Shown piece by piece: positions 40,175-49,903 of a stretch of DNA of 64,000 bases. A program made the position numbers and the translations under genes. The notes under the pieces are model-generated. The model had not been told where the DNA came from and searched no databases. It saw nothing but the letters and a program-made list of their open reading frames with translations. This DNA comes from Teretinema zuelzerae (lineage in GTDB: Bacteria > Spirochaetota > Spirochaetia > Treponematales > Treponemataceae), in contig NZ_JAINWA010000001.1 of the NCBI RefSeq assembly GCF_021021555.1, positions 124,001 to 188,000 of the forward strand, read 5' to 3'. The first letter of the stretch is position 1. Every line of letters starts with the position of its first letter.

Positions 40175-41191
40175 TCAATTCCTCTGCATCGTATGCGAAT
40201 CTATTTCTCTTCTAAAATCAAATGCAAGCTGTCTGCCGGTCTTTCTGATCAGATGCCCCGAAGAAGAACAACGGTTGTCCGCCGCATTGGTTACAACATC
40301 GGTAGAAAGACCCCATTCGTTCAACACATCTTGAGCGCAGGATACCGCAATAGCGCCTTCTTCGAACAGACGCCTGCAACCGGAAGACCGGGGAGACTCG
40401 AGCGCACCCTTGTACACCATCAAATCCCTGCCCTGATCAAGTGCGAAATCCGCGGTAATAAGAGCCCCCGACTTTTCAGGAGCCTCGACAAGAACCACGC
40501 CCCGGGACATTCCTGAAATAAGCCGATTCCTTTGCGGAAACCTGAACTTCAACGGAGCTTCGCCGGGAGGATATTCAGAAAGAACCGCTCCTCCCGACTC
40601 CAGAATTCTCGCGGCGAGGCGGGAATTGCTTATCGGATAAATCCGTTCCACTCCGCAGGCGAGAACCGCTACCGACGGCGCACACCCATCCAGATTTCCC
40701 CGATGAGCATACGCGTCGATGCCTCGCGCAAGTCCGGAAATAACCGGAATGCCCGCTTCGCCGAATTCCTTTCCAAGGCGGGCGGCTCCCAGAGCGCCGT
40801 CCCCGGAGGGATTTCGCGTACCGACCATGGCTGCCAGGGGTTTCTCGGGATCGGGCAATCGCCCTCGCCAAAAGATTCCGAAAGGCGGATCATGAATTTC
40901 CCGCAACAACGGAGGAAACAACGGATCCGAGTACACAGCAAAACCTGTACCATATCTTTCCAGTACAGAAAGGTCCTTCTGCACCGTAATCAAGAGATCA
41001 TCACCGTTCCAGGAAGTAATTCGCAAGCGCCGGCCTGCTAGTATTTCAAGATCTTCTATTGAAAGTACTGCAAGGGATTCAAGATTGTCAAGATTTTTCA
41101 GAACTCTCAATTTTTCTTTGCAAGTAAGAAAATTGATCCTGACCAGCCCAAGAAGCAAATCAATCGGGTGCGTAGAGGTTTTGGAGCACAT
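40175..41191 (-). CDS. dprA: DNA-processing protein DprA
   Basis: 338 residues from the ATG at 41191, which overlaps the TPR lipoprotein gene by 32 bases. The Rossmann-like DprA core shows YPPLLREIHDPPFGIFWRGR, AMVGTRNPSGDGALGAARLG, VISGLARGIDAYAHRGNLDG, LSEYPPGEAPLKFRFPQRNR and ISGMSRGVVLVEAPEKSGAL. DprA loads RecA on incoming single-stranded DNA; it is widely conserved even where competence is unproven. The start is uncertain by a few codons. Confidence 0.93.
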   Translation of the reverse strand: MCSKTSTHPIDLLLGLVRINFLTCKEKLRVLKNLDNLESLAVLSIEDLEILAGRRLRITSWNGDDLLITVQKDLSVLERYGTGFAVYSDPLFPPLLREIHDPPFGIFWRGRLPDPEKPLAAMVGTRNPSGDGALGAARLGKEFGEAGIPVISGLARGIDAYAHRGNLDGCAPSVAVLACGVERIYPISNSRLAARILESGGAVLSEYPPGEAPLKFRFPQRNRLISGMSRGVVLVEAPEKSGALITADFALDQGRDLMVYKGALESPRSSGCRRLFEEGAIAVSCAQDVLNEWGLSTDVVTNAADNRCSSSGHLIRKTGRQLAFDFRREIDSHTMQRN

Positions 41192-41891
41192 AGGCTTTGT
41201 TTTCTTCCGCTTGCGAACGGCGATCCTTGTCCTTTGATTCATTGATGATTTTATCGTATAGCTCGATTGAACGATCTCCCTGCCCGGTCGAGAAATACGC
41301 GCGAGCCAAAAGAAACATCGCGTCGAAATTTCGTTTCTCGATAGTCTGAATCAATTCCAAATGGGGAATGGCGTCGGCAGGCCTGTCCAACTCGAAAATA
41401 TACAATACGGAAAGACCGTACAAAGCTCTTTCATACCTGGGTTCCAATTCTATCGCCCTGAGATAGGCTGATTCCGCTAACGCGTAATATCGTTCTCTAT
41501 CCAGAGGTTTTCCCGTCGCTTCGTAATCCAATGAAGCCTTCGCCATATAGCCTGCGCACACGCCGACATAATAAAATAAATTTTGATTCGTCGGATAATA
41601 TTCAATAGCAGTTCGGAAGTTATCCAGGGCTTTTCCGTACATTTTATTGTCCAGATACCGGGTTCCCAGAATTTTATACCAAATGCCCAGGCGAATATCA
41701 GTATTAACCAGATCTTCAGCCCGTTTCTGGAACTTGCCGATCGCATCCGTTAATTCATCGATTGTGGTCGGGCTATCGACGCCCTCTTCGATCATCTGCA
41801 TGCGTCTGATTTGATTCGTGTTCGCGCCGCACGAGAAAACCAGCACAGCCGCGAAAAAAGCAACGCCAAAAAAAGGAATAGAACGGTTCAT
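41160..41891 (-). CDS. TPR-repeat lipoprotein
   Basis: 243 residues. The N-terminus MNRSIPFFGVAFFAAVLVFSC ends in a spirochaete-type lipobox with Cys at residue 21, so it should be lipidated. Several TPR units follow (IRLGIWYKILGTRYLDNKMY, ALYGLSVLYIFELDRPADAI, AMFLLARAYFSTGQGDRSIE). It lies between dprA and the xerD-like gene, overlapping both. It could act in envelope or division-site scaffolding; this is inferred only from location among division genes. Confidence 0.8.
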   Translation of the reverse strand: MNRSIPFFGVAFFAAVLVFSCGANTNQIRRMQMIEEGVDSPTTIDELTDAIGKFQKRAEDLVNTDIRLGIWYKILGTRYLDNKMYGKALDNFRTAIEYYPTNQNLFYYVGVCAGYMAKASLDYEATGKPLDRERYYALAESAYLRAIELEPRYERALYGLSVLYIFELDRPADAIPHLELIQTIEKRNFDAMFLLARAYFSTGQGDRSIELYDKIINESKDKDRRSQAEENKAYVLQNLYAPD

Positions 41892-42781
41892 ATATCTGCC
41901 TCCCTGCTATCATGATCTGAAATATCGCTTTCTGCCCGATAATTGTCGAAAAAATCGGCATGGTATAAACGAAGGGAATCGGAGTCAAGGTGAGTATATA
42001 TCTGCGTCGTCGAAATATCGGCGTGTCCGAGCAATTCCTGGACAGAGCGCAAATCCGCTCCGCCTTCCAGAAGATGAGTCGCGAAGGAATGTCGCAAGGT
42101 ATGAATTTTACCCGTCAGTCCGGATCGCAGCTCAATTTCCTGAAATCTTTTCCAGATTCCTTTTCTGCTCAACCGCCTTCCATAACGGTTCAGAAAAACA
42201 GCGGAGGTTCTCTGTTTTCCGGCTAAATCAGGACGTTCTTCGCGCAAATAGCGGCCCAACCACTCTGCTGCTGTCTGCCCGAAAGGAATCATCCTCTGTC
42301 TATTCCCCTTGCCGGTGACAAGAATAGATCGTTCCTGAATATTGATGTCCTGCAGAGAAAGAGAAACAGCCTCGCTGACGCGCAAACCGCAAGAATAGAC
42401 TAATTCGAACAAACATCTATCGCGAAGCCCGCCTCTGCGGTCGAGCTCGATTGCCGAAAGGAAGGCGTCAACCTGCGTTTGATCGAAAACCCGAGGCAAC
42501 CGTTGCGAACGCTTCGGAGCTTCGATGAGAGAAGCCGGATTATCGGAACGGATTCCAGACGAAACAAGGAAGGAAAAAAAAGAACGAAGCGCAGCCAAAT
42601 CGCGGGCAAGCGTTTTACCTTCTATTCCGAGATCGGCCCGTTCAAGGAAAAACTGAATGCAGAGCTCGCGATCGGCAAGGGAGGGATCCGCCTGTTTCCT
42701 TGAAGAAAACTCAAAAAAAAGGCGGATAGTTGCGCCGTAAGTCTCGGCAGTCAGCACCGAAGATCCCCGGGCCGTCAGCAA
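41888..42781 (-). CDS. Tyrosine recombinase (XerC/XerD family, copy 2)
   Basis: 297 residues if read from TTG 42781. Catalytic Arg in SCGLRVSEAVSLSL, Lys in VTGKGNRQRMIPF, HTLRHSFATHLL, LLGHADISTTQIYTHL with Tyr. The frame stays open upstream to a CTG at 42817 that overlaps the ftsZ stop and has AGAAGG seven bases before it; that longer version restores a normal first helix (LLETYKAHLLTARGSS), so the true start may be there. It sits directly downstream of ftsZ, fitting a role in dimer resolution timed with division. Confidence 0.92.
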   Translation of the reverse strand: MLTARGSSVLTAETYGATIRLFFEFSSRKQADPSLADRELCIQFFLERADLGIEGKTLARDLAALRSFFSFLVSSGIRSDNPASLIEAPKRSQRLPRVFDQTQVDAFLSAIELDRRGGLRDRCLFELVYSCGLRVSEAVSLSLQDINIQERSILVTGKGNRQRMIPFGQTAAEWLGRYLREERPDLAGKQRTSAVFLNRYGRRLSRKGIWKRFQEIELRSGLTGKIHTLRHSFATHLLEGGADLRSVQELLGHADISTTQIYTHLDSDSLRLYHADFFDNYRAESDISDHDSREADI

Positions 42782-42813
42782 ATGCGCTTTATACGTCTCA
42801 AGAAGCCTATTGT

Positions 42814-44022
42814 TCAGTTTTGAACCTTCTGCTGCAAACGCACAACTGTCGGCGTGTCCAGATCGTCAGTAGCCGCAGGAACAGACACTGAAACGGGAGA
42901 CGATGAAGCATTTCGCGTGCCCAAGCCCTGAGATGATTTTTGCGTTCTTTCGTTCCAAAGCTTCCATTCCGTGCCGGTTACAAAGTCGCCGGATTCTGCT
43001 TTCTGAGCTTTTTCAGAAGCAACGCTTACAACCTGTCTGTCGGAGGTTCTTCGGTACTTCGACGAGATAAAACCGGTTGCGATTACGGTAACGCTGATCG
43101 ATTCTCCCAGGGTGCTGTCGGTCGTCGTTCCGTAAATAATCAAAGCGTCGGGATCCGCATTGGCGGTGACGATTTTAACTATTTCCTCGACTTCCAGGAG
43201 GGTCATCTCGTCGTTTCCGGTAATATTGATGAGGATATGGTTGGCGCCTTCGATTTGCGAATCTTCGAGCAGGGGATTGTTGATCGCGTTAGTTGCGGCG
43301 TCTACAGCCCTGTTGTCGCCGGTGCCGGTGCCGATTCCCATTATTGCGTCGCCCTGTCCTTCCATAGTGGTTTTAACATCGGCAAAGTCGATATTGATCA
43401 AGCCGGGATGCGTTATCAAATCCGAGATACCCTGAACAGCCTGCCTGAGTACATCGTCGGCGATGACGAAGGCCTGTTTGATGGGAGTGCGGCGGTCTAC
43501 AAGCTTTAATAAGTGCTGATTAGGGATGACAATGAGGGTATCAACCGCTTCGCGGAGTTTTTGAAGCCCGTCTTCTGCAAGCTTTTGTTTCACTTTTCCT
43601 TCAAAATCGAAGGGCCGCGTCACGACGCCGACGGTCAAAGCGCCCTGTTCGCGCGCAATTCTTGCTATGACAGGAACGGCTCCGGTTCCGGTGCCGCCGC
43701 CCATTCCAGCGGTGACGAACACCATATCCGCGCCGCGAACGGCGTTCGCGATGGCTTCGGTATCTTCTATCGCGGCTTTTTCCCCGACTTCGGGTTTTCC
43801 TCCGGCGCCAAGACCTCCGGTGAGTTTGGAACCGATAGCGAGCTTAGTAGGGGCGTTCGAGTAATTCAACGCCTGAAGATCGGTATTGGCGACGATGAAG
43901 TCGACATTTTGAAGCCCGCATTCCATCATGCGGTTGACGGCATTCGATCCGCCGCCGCCGGTGCCGACAACCTTGATAACAGTCGGGCTCGTTTCTCTTT
44001 CAGAAATTATTTCTACTTTCAT
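42814..44022 (-). CDS. ftsZ: Cell division protein FtsZ
   Basis: 402 residues from the ATG at 44022, preceded by [28 protein letters not shown], the tubulin signature in [20 protein letters not shown], and the catalytic loop [20 protein letters not shown] are clear. The C-terminus ends [17 protein letters not shown], matching the FtsA/ZipA-binding peptide. It polymerises with GTP to form the Z ring. It follows ftsA in the same transcript. Confidence 0.97.
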   Translation of the reverse strand: MKVEIISERETSPTVIKVVGTGGGGSNAVNRMMECGLQNVDFIVANTDLQALNYSNAPTKLAIGSKLTGGLGAGGKPEVGEKAAIEDTEAIANAVRGADMVFVTAGMGGGTGTGAVPVIARIAREQGALTVGVVTRPFDFEGKVKQKLAEDGLQKLREAVDTLIVIPNQHLLKLVDRRTPIKQAFVIADDVLRQAVQGISDLITHPGLINIDFADVKTTMEGQGDAIMGIGTGTGDNRAVDAATNAINNPLLEDSQIEGANHILINITGNDEMTLLEVEEIVKIVTANADPDALIIYGTTTDSTLGESISVTVIATGFISSKYRRTSDRQVVSVASEKAQKAESGDFVTGTEWKLWNERTQKSSQGLGTRNASSSPVSVSVPAATDDLDTPTVVRLQQKVQN

Positions 44023-44073
44023 CTGTTTTCCCCTCCCAGAAAAAACCGCATACAGGCAACTGTATCGCAAAAA

Positions 44074-45315
44074 TCAAAAAAAACTTTTTAATATTCCCCT
44101 CAGTTTCTCTCTGATGGGCTGTGAAACCTGAACAGAAGCCGCCGGTTCCTGAACTTCGGAGCGTTTTCTTTCCCACAGAGAAAGAACGAGCCCAAGGACG
44201 GTCGCATATTCGGGGCTGCGATATTCGCTGATCAATCCGCCGAAGGTTCCGGGAATGCCTATGCGTATCGCCTGGGTTTTGAAAATATCCGAGGCAAGCT
44301 CGATTACGCCGGGAAGCAGGGCTCCGCCGCCGGTGATGACGATATTTCCTGAAAGCTGGCGGGACCTGGTGATTGACGAGATTTTCGATTCAATCATCGT
44401 AAATAGTTCGGCCATCCGGGGCTGAATGATAGAGCAGATTTCGCTTCGCGGAATTACTACGGGAGGACGTCCGCCGACGCCGGGAAGAATAACTTCTTCG
44501 TTCTCCTCGACCAAAGGCTGCCAGCAGCATCCGGCATCGATCTTGATTCTTTCGGCGGTTTCCGAGGAAATGCCTTTCACGATGGAGATGTCGTTCGTTA
44601 CCTGAATTCCGCCAACCGGAAGAACGGCCGTCATGAGCGGTGCTCCGTCCGCCATAACCAGCACATCGGTCGTACCTCCGCCGATGTCGATCAGAATAGA
44701 TCCGAGCTCGCGCTCGTCTTCCGTCATGACTGCTTTTACTGCGGCAAGGGAATGAAGCATGTAGTCCACGACGTTCAGGGATGCCCGGTTGACGCATTTA
44801 ACCATATTTTGGACCGAGGTCACCGATCCGGTAATGATGTGAACCTCGGCTTCCATGCGCACGCCGATCATATTTCTGGGGTCTTTGATGCCCCGTTGGT
44901 CGTCTACGATGTAGGATTGGGGAATAACATGAAGAACCTGGCGGTCCATGGGAATGACAACTGCCTTTGCGGCGTCTATCACGCGGTGAATGTCTTCCTG
45001 GCCGATTTCCCGATTATCGCGGCCCTTGCCGGTAACCGCGACGACTCCCCGGGAGTTGAGACCGTCGATATGAGTACCGCCGATTCCCATCAAACACTGA
45101 GTCACTTCGACTCCGGACATCATTTCAGCGGCTTCGATCGCCTGGGAAACAGCTCTAACGGTATTTTCAATGTTGACAACGACGCCTTTGCGAAGCCCTG
45201 TCGACGGACTGGTGCCGACTCCGGTAATCTGAAAGACTCCGGAATCAGAAATCTCGCCGATTATTGCGCGTATGCGACTGGTACCGATGTCGAGCCCGAC
45301 GACGACGTCACTCAA
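44074..45315 (-). CDS. ftsA: Cell division protein FtsA
   Basis: 413 residues. The start is TTG 45315, overlapping the ftsQ stop, with GGGAG eight bases upstream. VVVGLDIGTSRIRAIIGEIS (phosphate 1), SILIDIGGGTTDVLVMADGA (phosphate 2) and IVITGGGALLPGVIEL mark the actin-like ATPase; the C-terminal PIREKLRGILKSFF is the amphipathic membrane helix. It tethers FtsZ to the membrane. Confidence 0.96.
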   Translation of the reverse strand: MSDVVVGLDIGTSRIRAIIGEISDSGVFQITGVGTSPSTGLRKGVVVNIENTVRAVSQAIEAAEMMSGVEVTQCLMGIGGTHIDGLNSRGVVAVTGKGRDNREIGQEDIHRVIDAAKAVVIPMDRQVLHVIPQSYIVDDQRGIKDPRNMIGVRMEAEVHIITGSVTSVQNMVKCVNRASLNVVDYMLHSLAAVKAVMTEDERELGSILIDIGGGTTDVLVMADGAPLMTAVLPVGGIQVTNDISIVKGISSETAERIKIDAGCCWQPLVEENEEVILPGVGGRPPVVIPRSEICSIIQPRMAELFTMIESKISSITRSRQLSGNIVITGGGALLPGVIELASDIFKTQAIRIGIPGTFGGLISEYRSPEYATVLGLVLSLWERKRSEVQEPAASVQVSQPIREKLRGILKSFF

Positions 45316-46115
45316 ATTGTATTCTCCCTTATGCGATAGGCTACGGTTCCTGCCCGTATATCGATTTCATCGACAGGCAATTCCATATCCTTAACCACAT
45401 CCAGCACAAGCATCATATACTGTAATGCGTCTTGATTCAACGCCTTATCGGTTCTGACGCGAACGGGAGTATGCACCGGGTACAAGACTAAGTCGTATCC
45501 GCCGTATGTCTTTTCGACTATCTTGATTTCCGAAAGCGACGAGAGCAAATCCGGATGAGAAAGCTCCAATCTAGCCAAGTCGTCCAAAAGAGGTTTTAAG
45601 CGCGAATTGAGCCGCATTCCCGGCAACGGATTTTCGAAGGTTAAGCCGGTCAACAGAGGCAAGGAACCCGAAGAACAGGTTTTACCGAAGCGGAACGCCA
45701 CTCCGTTCTGGTCGATTTCAAAAGGAACCATCCGGCCGTCGACGGTGCCGAGAGCGACGGCTACGGGAACTCTTTCCCGAACCCGAATGGTGACACGATC
45801 AGGAAAATATCTGTCGACGCTGACGGAGCTGAACAACGGATTGGCGGCCAGCCGGGAGGCGACAGCCGCGGAATCGAAACTAATCCATCGCTCAAAACCG
45901 CTGAGTCCGGCGAGCGAACACATTTCGTCGTAACCCAACGAAGCAGACCCCTCGATCTGAAGCCTGACCCGGGATGTCGCCGGAACGTATACCAGATAGA
46001 AAAGCACTTCCGCAACAAGAACCAATGCAAGAAAAAACACGGAAGCCTTGACCGCAAGAGATTTCCAGTCGGCGCTATGCGACTTTTTTTCCTCTATGAC
46101 CACAGATTCAGTCAT
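45312..46115 (-). CDS. ftsQ: Cell division protein FtsQ
   Basis: 267 residues from the ATG at 46115, with GGAGAGG six bases upstream and one base after the ftsW stop. A short cytoplasmic lead is followed by one membrane helix (SVFFLALVLVAEVLFYLVYV) and a POTRA domain (RLQIEGSASLGYDEMCSLAG, LFSSVSVDRYFPDRVTIRVR). It is a bitopic division protein acting in the periplasm. Confidence 0.88.
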   Translation of the reverse strand: MTESVVIEEKKSHSADWKSLAVKASVFFLALVLVAEVLFYLVYVPATSRVRLQIEGSASLGYDEMCSLAGLSGFERWISFDSAAVASRLAANPLFSSVSVDRYFPDRVTIRVRERVPVAVALGTVDGRMVPFEIDQNGVAFRFGKTCSSGSLPLLTGLTFENPLPGMRLNSRLKPLLDDLARLELSHPDLLSSLSEIKIVEKTYGGYDLVLYPVHTPVRVRTDKALNQDALQYMMLVLDVVKDMELPVDEIDIRAGTVAYRIRENTI

Positions 46116-46116
46116 A

Positions 46117-47253
46117 CTAAACCTCTCCTCTACTTTTAGATCTGGATACATTTATGATAAAACCGCTGAGGCAAAGACTGATGAGCAGGGACGAACCTCC
46201 GGACGAGAAAAAAGGGAGAGGAATTCCCGTAGCGGGAAAAGCGCGCACAACGACGCCGCAATTCATCAAAGATTGCACCAAAATCAATGTCACGGAACCG
46301 AAACCAAGCAAGAAAGCAAAACGGGACGTGCTGCGCAAACTGATCTGATATCCGCGCACGCAAAAAGTTGAAAGAAGGATAAAATACGCCGAAACCCCCA
46401 TAAAGCCCATTTCTTCGCCCCATACAGCGAAAATGAAATCGTTTTGAACTTCGGGTATTCCGGAGATTTTTCTTATACCGTTGCCCAATCCCCTGCCCCA
46501 GAATCCGCCTTCGGAGAGAGCCGTCAATGCGGCGTTTACCTGATACCCGGCTCCGAGCGGATCGCGCGACGGATCCAAGAATGAAAGAACCCGTTCGACC
46601 CGGTATTCTTTCGTCAGGATCATCAATGCGGATAGCGGAAGCAAAACCAGCGAGATTTTAATAAAAAACGAAATCGAAACGCCGGAAACATAGAACATAA
46701 CCATCACAGTGATAAGAAGAAAAACAGATGTTGAAAAATCGTTCTGCAGATAGACAAGCGAAATGAAAATTCCGGACATTATAGCCGCGGGATACACGGA
46801 AATAGTCGGATCATCCAAATATTCATGTTTTTTATCGAATAAATTCGCCAAAAACAACACTAACACGAGCTTCACCAACTCCGAGGGCTGAAAAGTCGAT
46901 GATCCGATTCCTATCCAGCGAGAAGAACCGTTCTTGGTAATGCCGATGCCCGGAATAAAAGGAAGAATCGTAAGAATGAGCGTCAATAACACAAGCTTCG
47001 GAAGCATGCTTCTAAGAAAATCGAATCGAATAAACGAGCAGACGCTTAACGCTGCGATGCCGATGAGCAAATTGACAATCTGTTTTTTTACAAAATACAT
47101 CGGATCGTTAAAAAAGCGCTCTCCGTAGGACAAAGATCCGGAAAATAAAGTCGTCAACCCGACGCCTATCATCAACGTCAACAACAACACAAAAAGGAGA
47201 TCGATCTTTTCCCTGCCGAAGGGTTGTTCCGCTTGTATCAGGCGCTCATTCAT
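46117..47253 (-). CDS. ftsW: Cell division SEDS protein FtsW
   Basis: 378 residues with about nine to ten membrane helices. Family marks are NGSSRWIGIGSSTFQPSELV, GAGYQVNAALTALSEGGFWG, GIRKISGIPEVQNDFIFAVW and TGIPLPFFSSGGSSLLISL. SEDS proteins polymerise glycan strands from lipid II. Coupled to murF by an eight-base overlap. RodA is possible but the position in the dcw block favours FtsW. Confidence 0.93.
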   Translation of the reverse strand: MNERLIQAEQPFGREKIDLLFVLLLTLMIGVGLTTLFSGSLSYGERFFNDPMYFVKKQIVNLLIGIAALSVCSFIRFDFLRSMLPKLVLLTLILTILPFIPGIGITKNGSSRWIGIGSSTFQPSELVKLVLVLFLANLFDKKHEYLDDPTISVYPAAIMSGIFISLVYLQNDFSTSVFLLITVMVMFYVSGVSISFFIKISLVLLPLSALMILTKEYRVERVLSFLDPSRDPLGAGYQVNAALTALSEGGFWGRGLGNGIRKISGIPEVQNDFIFAVWGEEMGFMGVSAYFILLSTFCVRGYQISLRSTSRFAFLLGFGSVTLILVQSLMNCGVVVRAFPATGIPLPFFSSGGSSLLISLCLSGFIINVSRSKSRGEV

Positions 47254-48667
47254 CGACAGGCTCCGTCTTATGTTGATGCATAATTACGGGAAAAACTCTT
47301 TCAAGCTCCATACCGCGCGAACCTTTGATCAATACAAGGTCTCCGAATCTGATATCCTGCGCCAACGCCGCACTCAGATCGTCTATTGACGAACAGCATA
47401 CGCAACTAATATTCGACCACTCGACCGATTGAGCGGCGGCTATGATTTCTGATCCGAAAAAATATACCGAATCGATTCCCGATTGCGATACAAGGGAACA
47501 AATTTTCCGATGTTCCTTAAAAGAATCTTCGCCGAGTTCAAGCATCGAGCCCAGAACGAATACTTTTCTGCCGGACCACGATACATCCCTGCAAAAAGAT
47601 ACAGCGCTCTCCATCGAATCGGGATTTGCGTTATAGCAATCAAGCATCACAGTGACATCGCCGTGGTATATTTCCGCCCGCCCAAAAAGGGGTTTAACCT
47701 GTTCAAGGCCCTTCTGTATATCCTTCGGCGAAACGCCCGCGTATCGGGAAAGAGAAATGGCTCCGAGAGCGTTTTTGAGATTATATATCCCGGGAAGCGG
47801 AAATGAGATATCCAATCCCTCATAGCGAATGATGCATCCATCGATGCCGTTATCCCTAAATCCCTGGAATCCGGGAGTAGTTTGAAATCCGAACAACTCC
47901 ACCCTGCCCTGGGGAATAGCCGACAAAAAGTTCGCATAGCCGTCGTCTTCGGGAATGAAACCGACCGAATCCGAAGAAAAATTCGAAAAAACCGCTTTTT
48001 TTTCTTCAGCTATTGCATCCTGCGTGCCGAGAATTCCGATATGGGCAGTCCCGATGTTTGTAATCAATGCAAGCGAAGGATTAAGAACGGAAGCGATTTC
48101 GAAAATCTCGCCTCTGCGATTCATTCCCATCTCGAAAACGCCGACCTGGTGTTCGCTTTTAATTTTAAAAACAGACAACGGCAATCCTGTTTCAGAATTC
48201 AAATTTCCTTCATTCATCACGACTTTCCGGGTGACGGAAAAAATCGATCCCAGCAGTTCCTTTGTTGTAGTTTTTCCGCTTGATCCTGTCACCGCGATTT
48301 TCAATAAACCGGGAAATTTGGCTACATACGCCGCGGCCGCTCGCTGTAGAGCCGCAAGGGTATGTTCAACGCTGACGATGCATGCGCCGTACTGCTTGCC
48401 CAATGAACTGAATACGCTCGCGCAGCCGTCTGAATGCGCAGAATCTACCAAAACAACAGAAGCGCCGGCTTCCAATGCACGGGTAATATACGTATGGCCG
48501 TCTTGAAATTCGCCGATCAACGGCACGAATAAAGAACCTGTTACGACTTTTCTGCTATCGGTAGCGACGGAGGAGAAACCGTTCACCGGAGAGAAGTTGC
48601 ACAAGCAAGTTCCATCCACCGCATCTACGAGCTCAGGTATGGTTAAAAGGAGTTCAGAATCAGCCAC
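47246..48667 (-). CDS. murF: UDP-N-acetylmuramoyl-tripeptide-D-alanyl-D-alanine ligase MurF
   Basis: 473 residues from the GTG at 48667. The ATP loop is IAVTGSSGKTTTKELLGSIF; VGVFEMGMNRRGEIFEIASV and ALITNIGTAHIGILGTQDAI are Mur-ligase segments; VMLDCYNANPDSMESAV is typical of MurF. It adds D-Ala-D-Ala to UDP-MurNAc-tripeptide in the cytoplasm. It overlaps the ftsL-like gene by eight bases. mraY, murD, murG and murC are not in this cluster. Confidence 0.95.
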   Translation of the reverse strand: MADSELLLTIPELVDAVDGTCLCNFSPVNGFSSVATDSRKVVTGSLFVPLIGEFQDGHTYITRALEAGASVVLVDSAHSDGCASVFSSLGKQYGACIVSVEHTLAALQRAAAAYVAKFPGLLKIAVTGSSGKTTTKELLGSIFSVTRKVVMNEGNLNSETGLPLSVFKIKSEHQVGVFEMGMNRRGEIFEIASVLNPSLALITNIGTAHIGILGTQDAIAEEKKAVFSNFSSDSVGFIPEDDGYANFLSAIPQGRVELFGFQTTPGFQGFRDNGIDGCIIRYEGLDISFPLPGIYNLKNALGAISLSRYAGVSPKDIQKGLEQVKPLFGRAEIYHGDVTVMLDCYNANPDSMESAVSFCRDVSWSGRKVFVLGSMLELGEDSFKEHRKICSLVSQSGIDSVYFFGSEIIAAAQSVEWSNISCVCCSSIDDLSAALAQDIRFGDLVLIKGSRGMELERVFPVIMHQHKTEPVDE

Positions 48668-48947
48668 CGAGACCCTCCCTTTTTAATTCAATCCGCATTA
48701 TTTCGTCGGAACGCGCCTTCCGCATATATAATTCTTCCGTAGCGACACGCTCGATCCGTTCCGGAACCGATAACACTGTTATCGCGGAAATCAGCCGTTT
48801 ATTTTGATTAACCAAGGCCTGCTGTTCCATATCGAGGCTGCGAAGTTCGGAATCGATCTCTGCGTACCTGCCGGTCTGCCATACGGTGAGGAAAAGAAAA
48901 AAAGGTATAGCAAGCGTCATTACAACAGCCATAACGTTTTTTATCAT
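48660..48947 (-). CDS. ftsL: FtsL-like division protein
   Basis: 95 residues: one N-terminal membrane helix (VMAVVMTLAIPFFLFLTVWQ) followed by a leucine-zipper-like coiled coil (SELRSLDMEQQALVNQNKRL) and a short tail. Size, topology and place between rsmH and murF match FtsL, which is poorly conserved in sequence. The ATG overlaps the rsmH stop (ATGA). ftsI, usually next, is absent. Confidence 0.72.
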   Translation of the reverse strand: MIKNVMAVVMTLAIPFFLFLTVWQTGRYAEIDSELRSLDMEQQALVNQNKRLISAITVLSVPERIERVATEELYMRKARSDEIMRIELKREGLGG

Positions 48948-49897
48948 TTATTCTCCTCTTCATACGACAACTTTCTGACCACTCTCAGACGGGCGCTTCG
49001 AGACGGCGGATTTACGCGAATCTCGTCTTCCTGCGGCGAAACCGACTTCTTAGTGAGCACTTCCACTTTTGCCTTCCCGCCGCATCTACATATCGGCACT
49101 TCCGGCGGACAGGTACACTTCTTTCCCATATCGCGAAAGTAATTTTTTACGATTCTGTCTTCTAATGAATGAAATGTGATCACGCCCAGTTTTCCGTTCG
49201 GAGCCAGGACATCGAGGGCAAGCGACAACAATCCGGGAAGCCTGGAAAGCTCTTCATTCACCGCGATCCGAAGGGCTTGAAACGTCCGCGTCGCGGGATG
49301 AATCCTGCCGTGTCGATACTCTCCGGGAACGGCTGAATAGATGCAATCGGCCAGAGCCTTCGCAGTAGAAAATTTTGATAAGCCGCGTTTTTCGCAGATT
49401 GCTTTAGAAATGCGCCGGGAATACCGTTCTTCGCCGAATTGATAAATCAAATCAGCCAAGGCAGTCTCATTCATTGTGTTGACCAGATCCGCCGCGCTTT
49501 GCGGATATGAAGGATCCAGCCGCATATCGAGCGGTTCATCGGAACGGAAACTGAAACCTCGGCCGGACTTTTCATAGTGAAAAAGGGAAATACCGAGATC
49601 GATCAGTATCCTGTCGGGCTTTGTTTCGGCGTCAGGATATTCAGAAAAGAAAACATCGGACCATCCGTTGTAGAAAGATACCCGATCGCCGAATTGAGCC
49701 AATCGCTCTTTCGCTTTTTCCTGAATTTTCTGATCTGCGTCGATGCCTATTATATGAAGATCCGGATATCGGGTTAAAAAGGCTTCAGTATGGCCGCCCT
49801 CGCCGAGCGTCCCGTCGATCATAAGGGAGCCGCCGTGGTCTGGGGCTAGATACTGGAGACATTCTTGTAATAAGACCGAAGTATGAATTATTTCCAT
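48944..49897 (-). CDS. rsmH: 16S rRNA (cytosine1402-N4)-methyltransferase RsmH
   Basis: 317 residues. SVLLQECLQYLAPDHGGSL, IDGTLGEGGHTEAFLTRYPD, IIGIDADQ, ILIDLGISLFHYEKSGRGFS and GVITFHSLEDRIVKNYFRDM are family motifs. It methylates C1402 in the decoding centre. It follows mraZ by six bases as in most dcw clusters. The Cys-rich stretch CTCPPEVPICRCGGK near the C-terminus is usual in this family. Confidence 0.96.
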   Translation of the reverse strand: MEIIHTSVLLQECLQYLAPDHGGSLMIDGTLGEGGHTEAFLTRYPDLHIIGIDADQKIQEKAKERLAQFGDRVSFYNGWSDVFFSEYPDAETKPDRILIDLGISLFHYEKSGRGFSFRSDEPLDMRLDPSYPQSAADLVNTMNETALADLIYQFGEERYSRRISKAICEKRGLSKFSTAKALADCIYSAVPGEYRHGRIHPATRTFQALRIAVNEELSRLPGLLSLALDVLAPNGKLGVITFHSLEDRIVKNYFRDMGKKCTCPPEVPICRCGGKAKVEVLTKKSVSPQEDEIRVNPPSRSARLRVVRKLSYEEENK

Positions 49898-49903
49898 TTC
49901 GTT

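Noticed and set aside
37107-42817. Integron or mobile-element origin of the two tyrosine recombinases
   Set aside because: Both look like housekeeping Xer proteins inside a conserved gene block, with no att repeats or cargo genes nearby.
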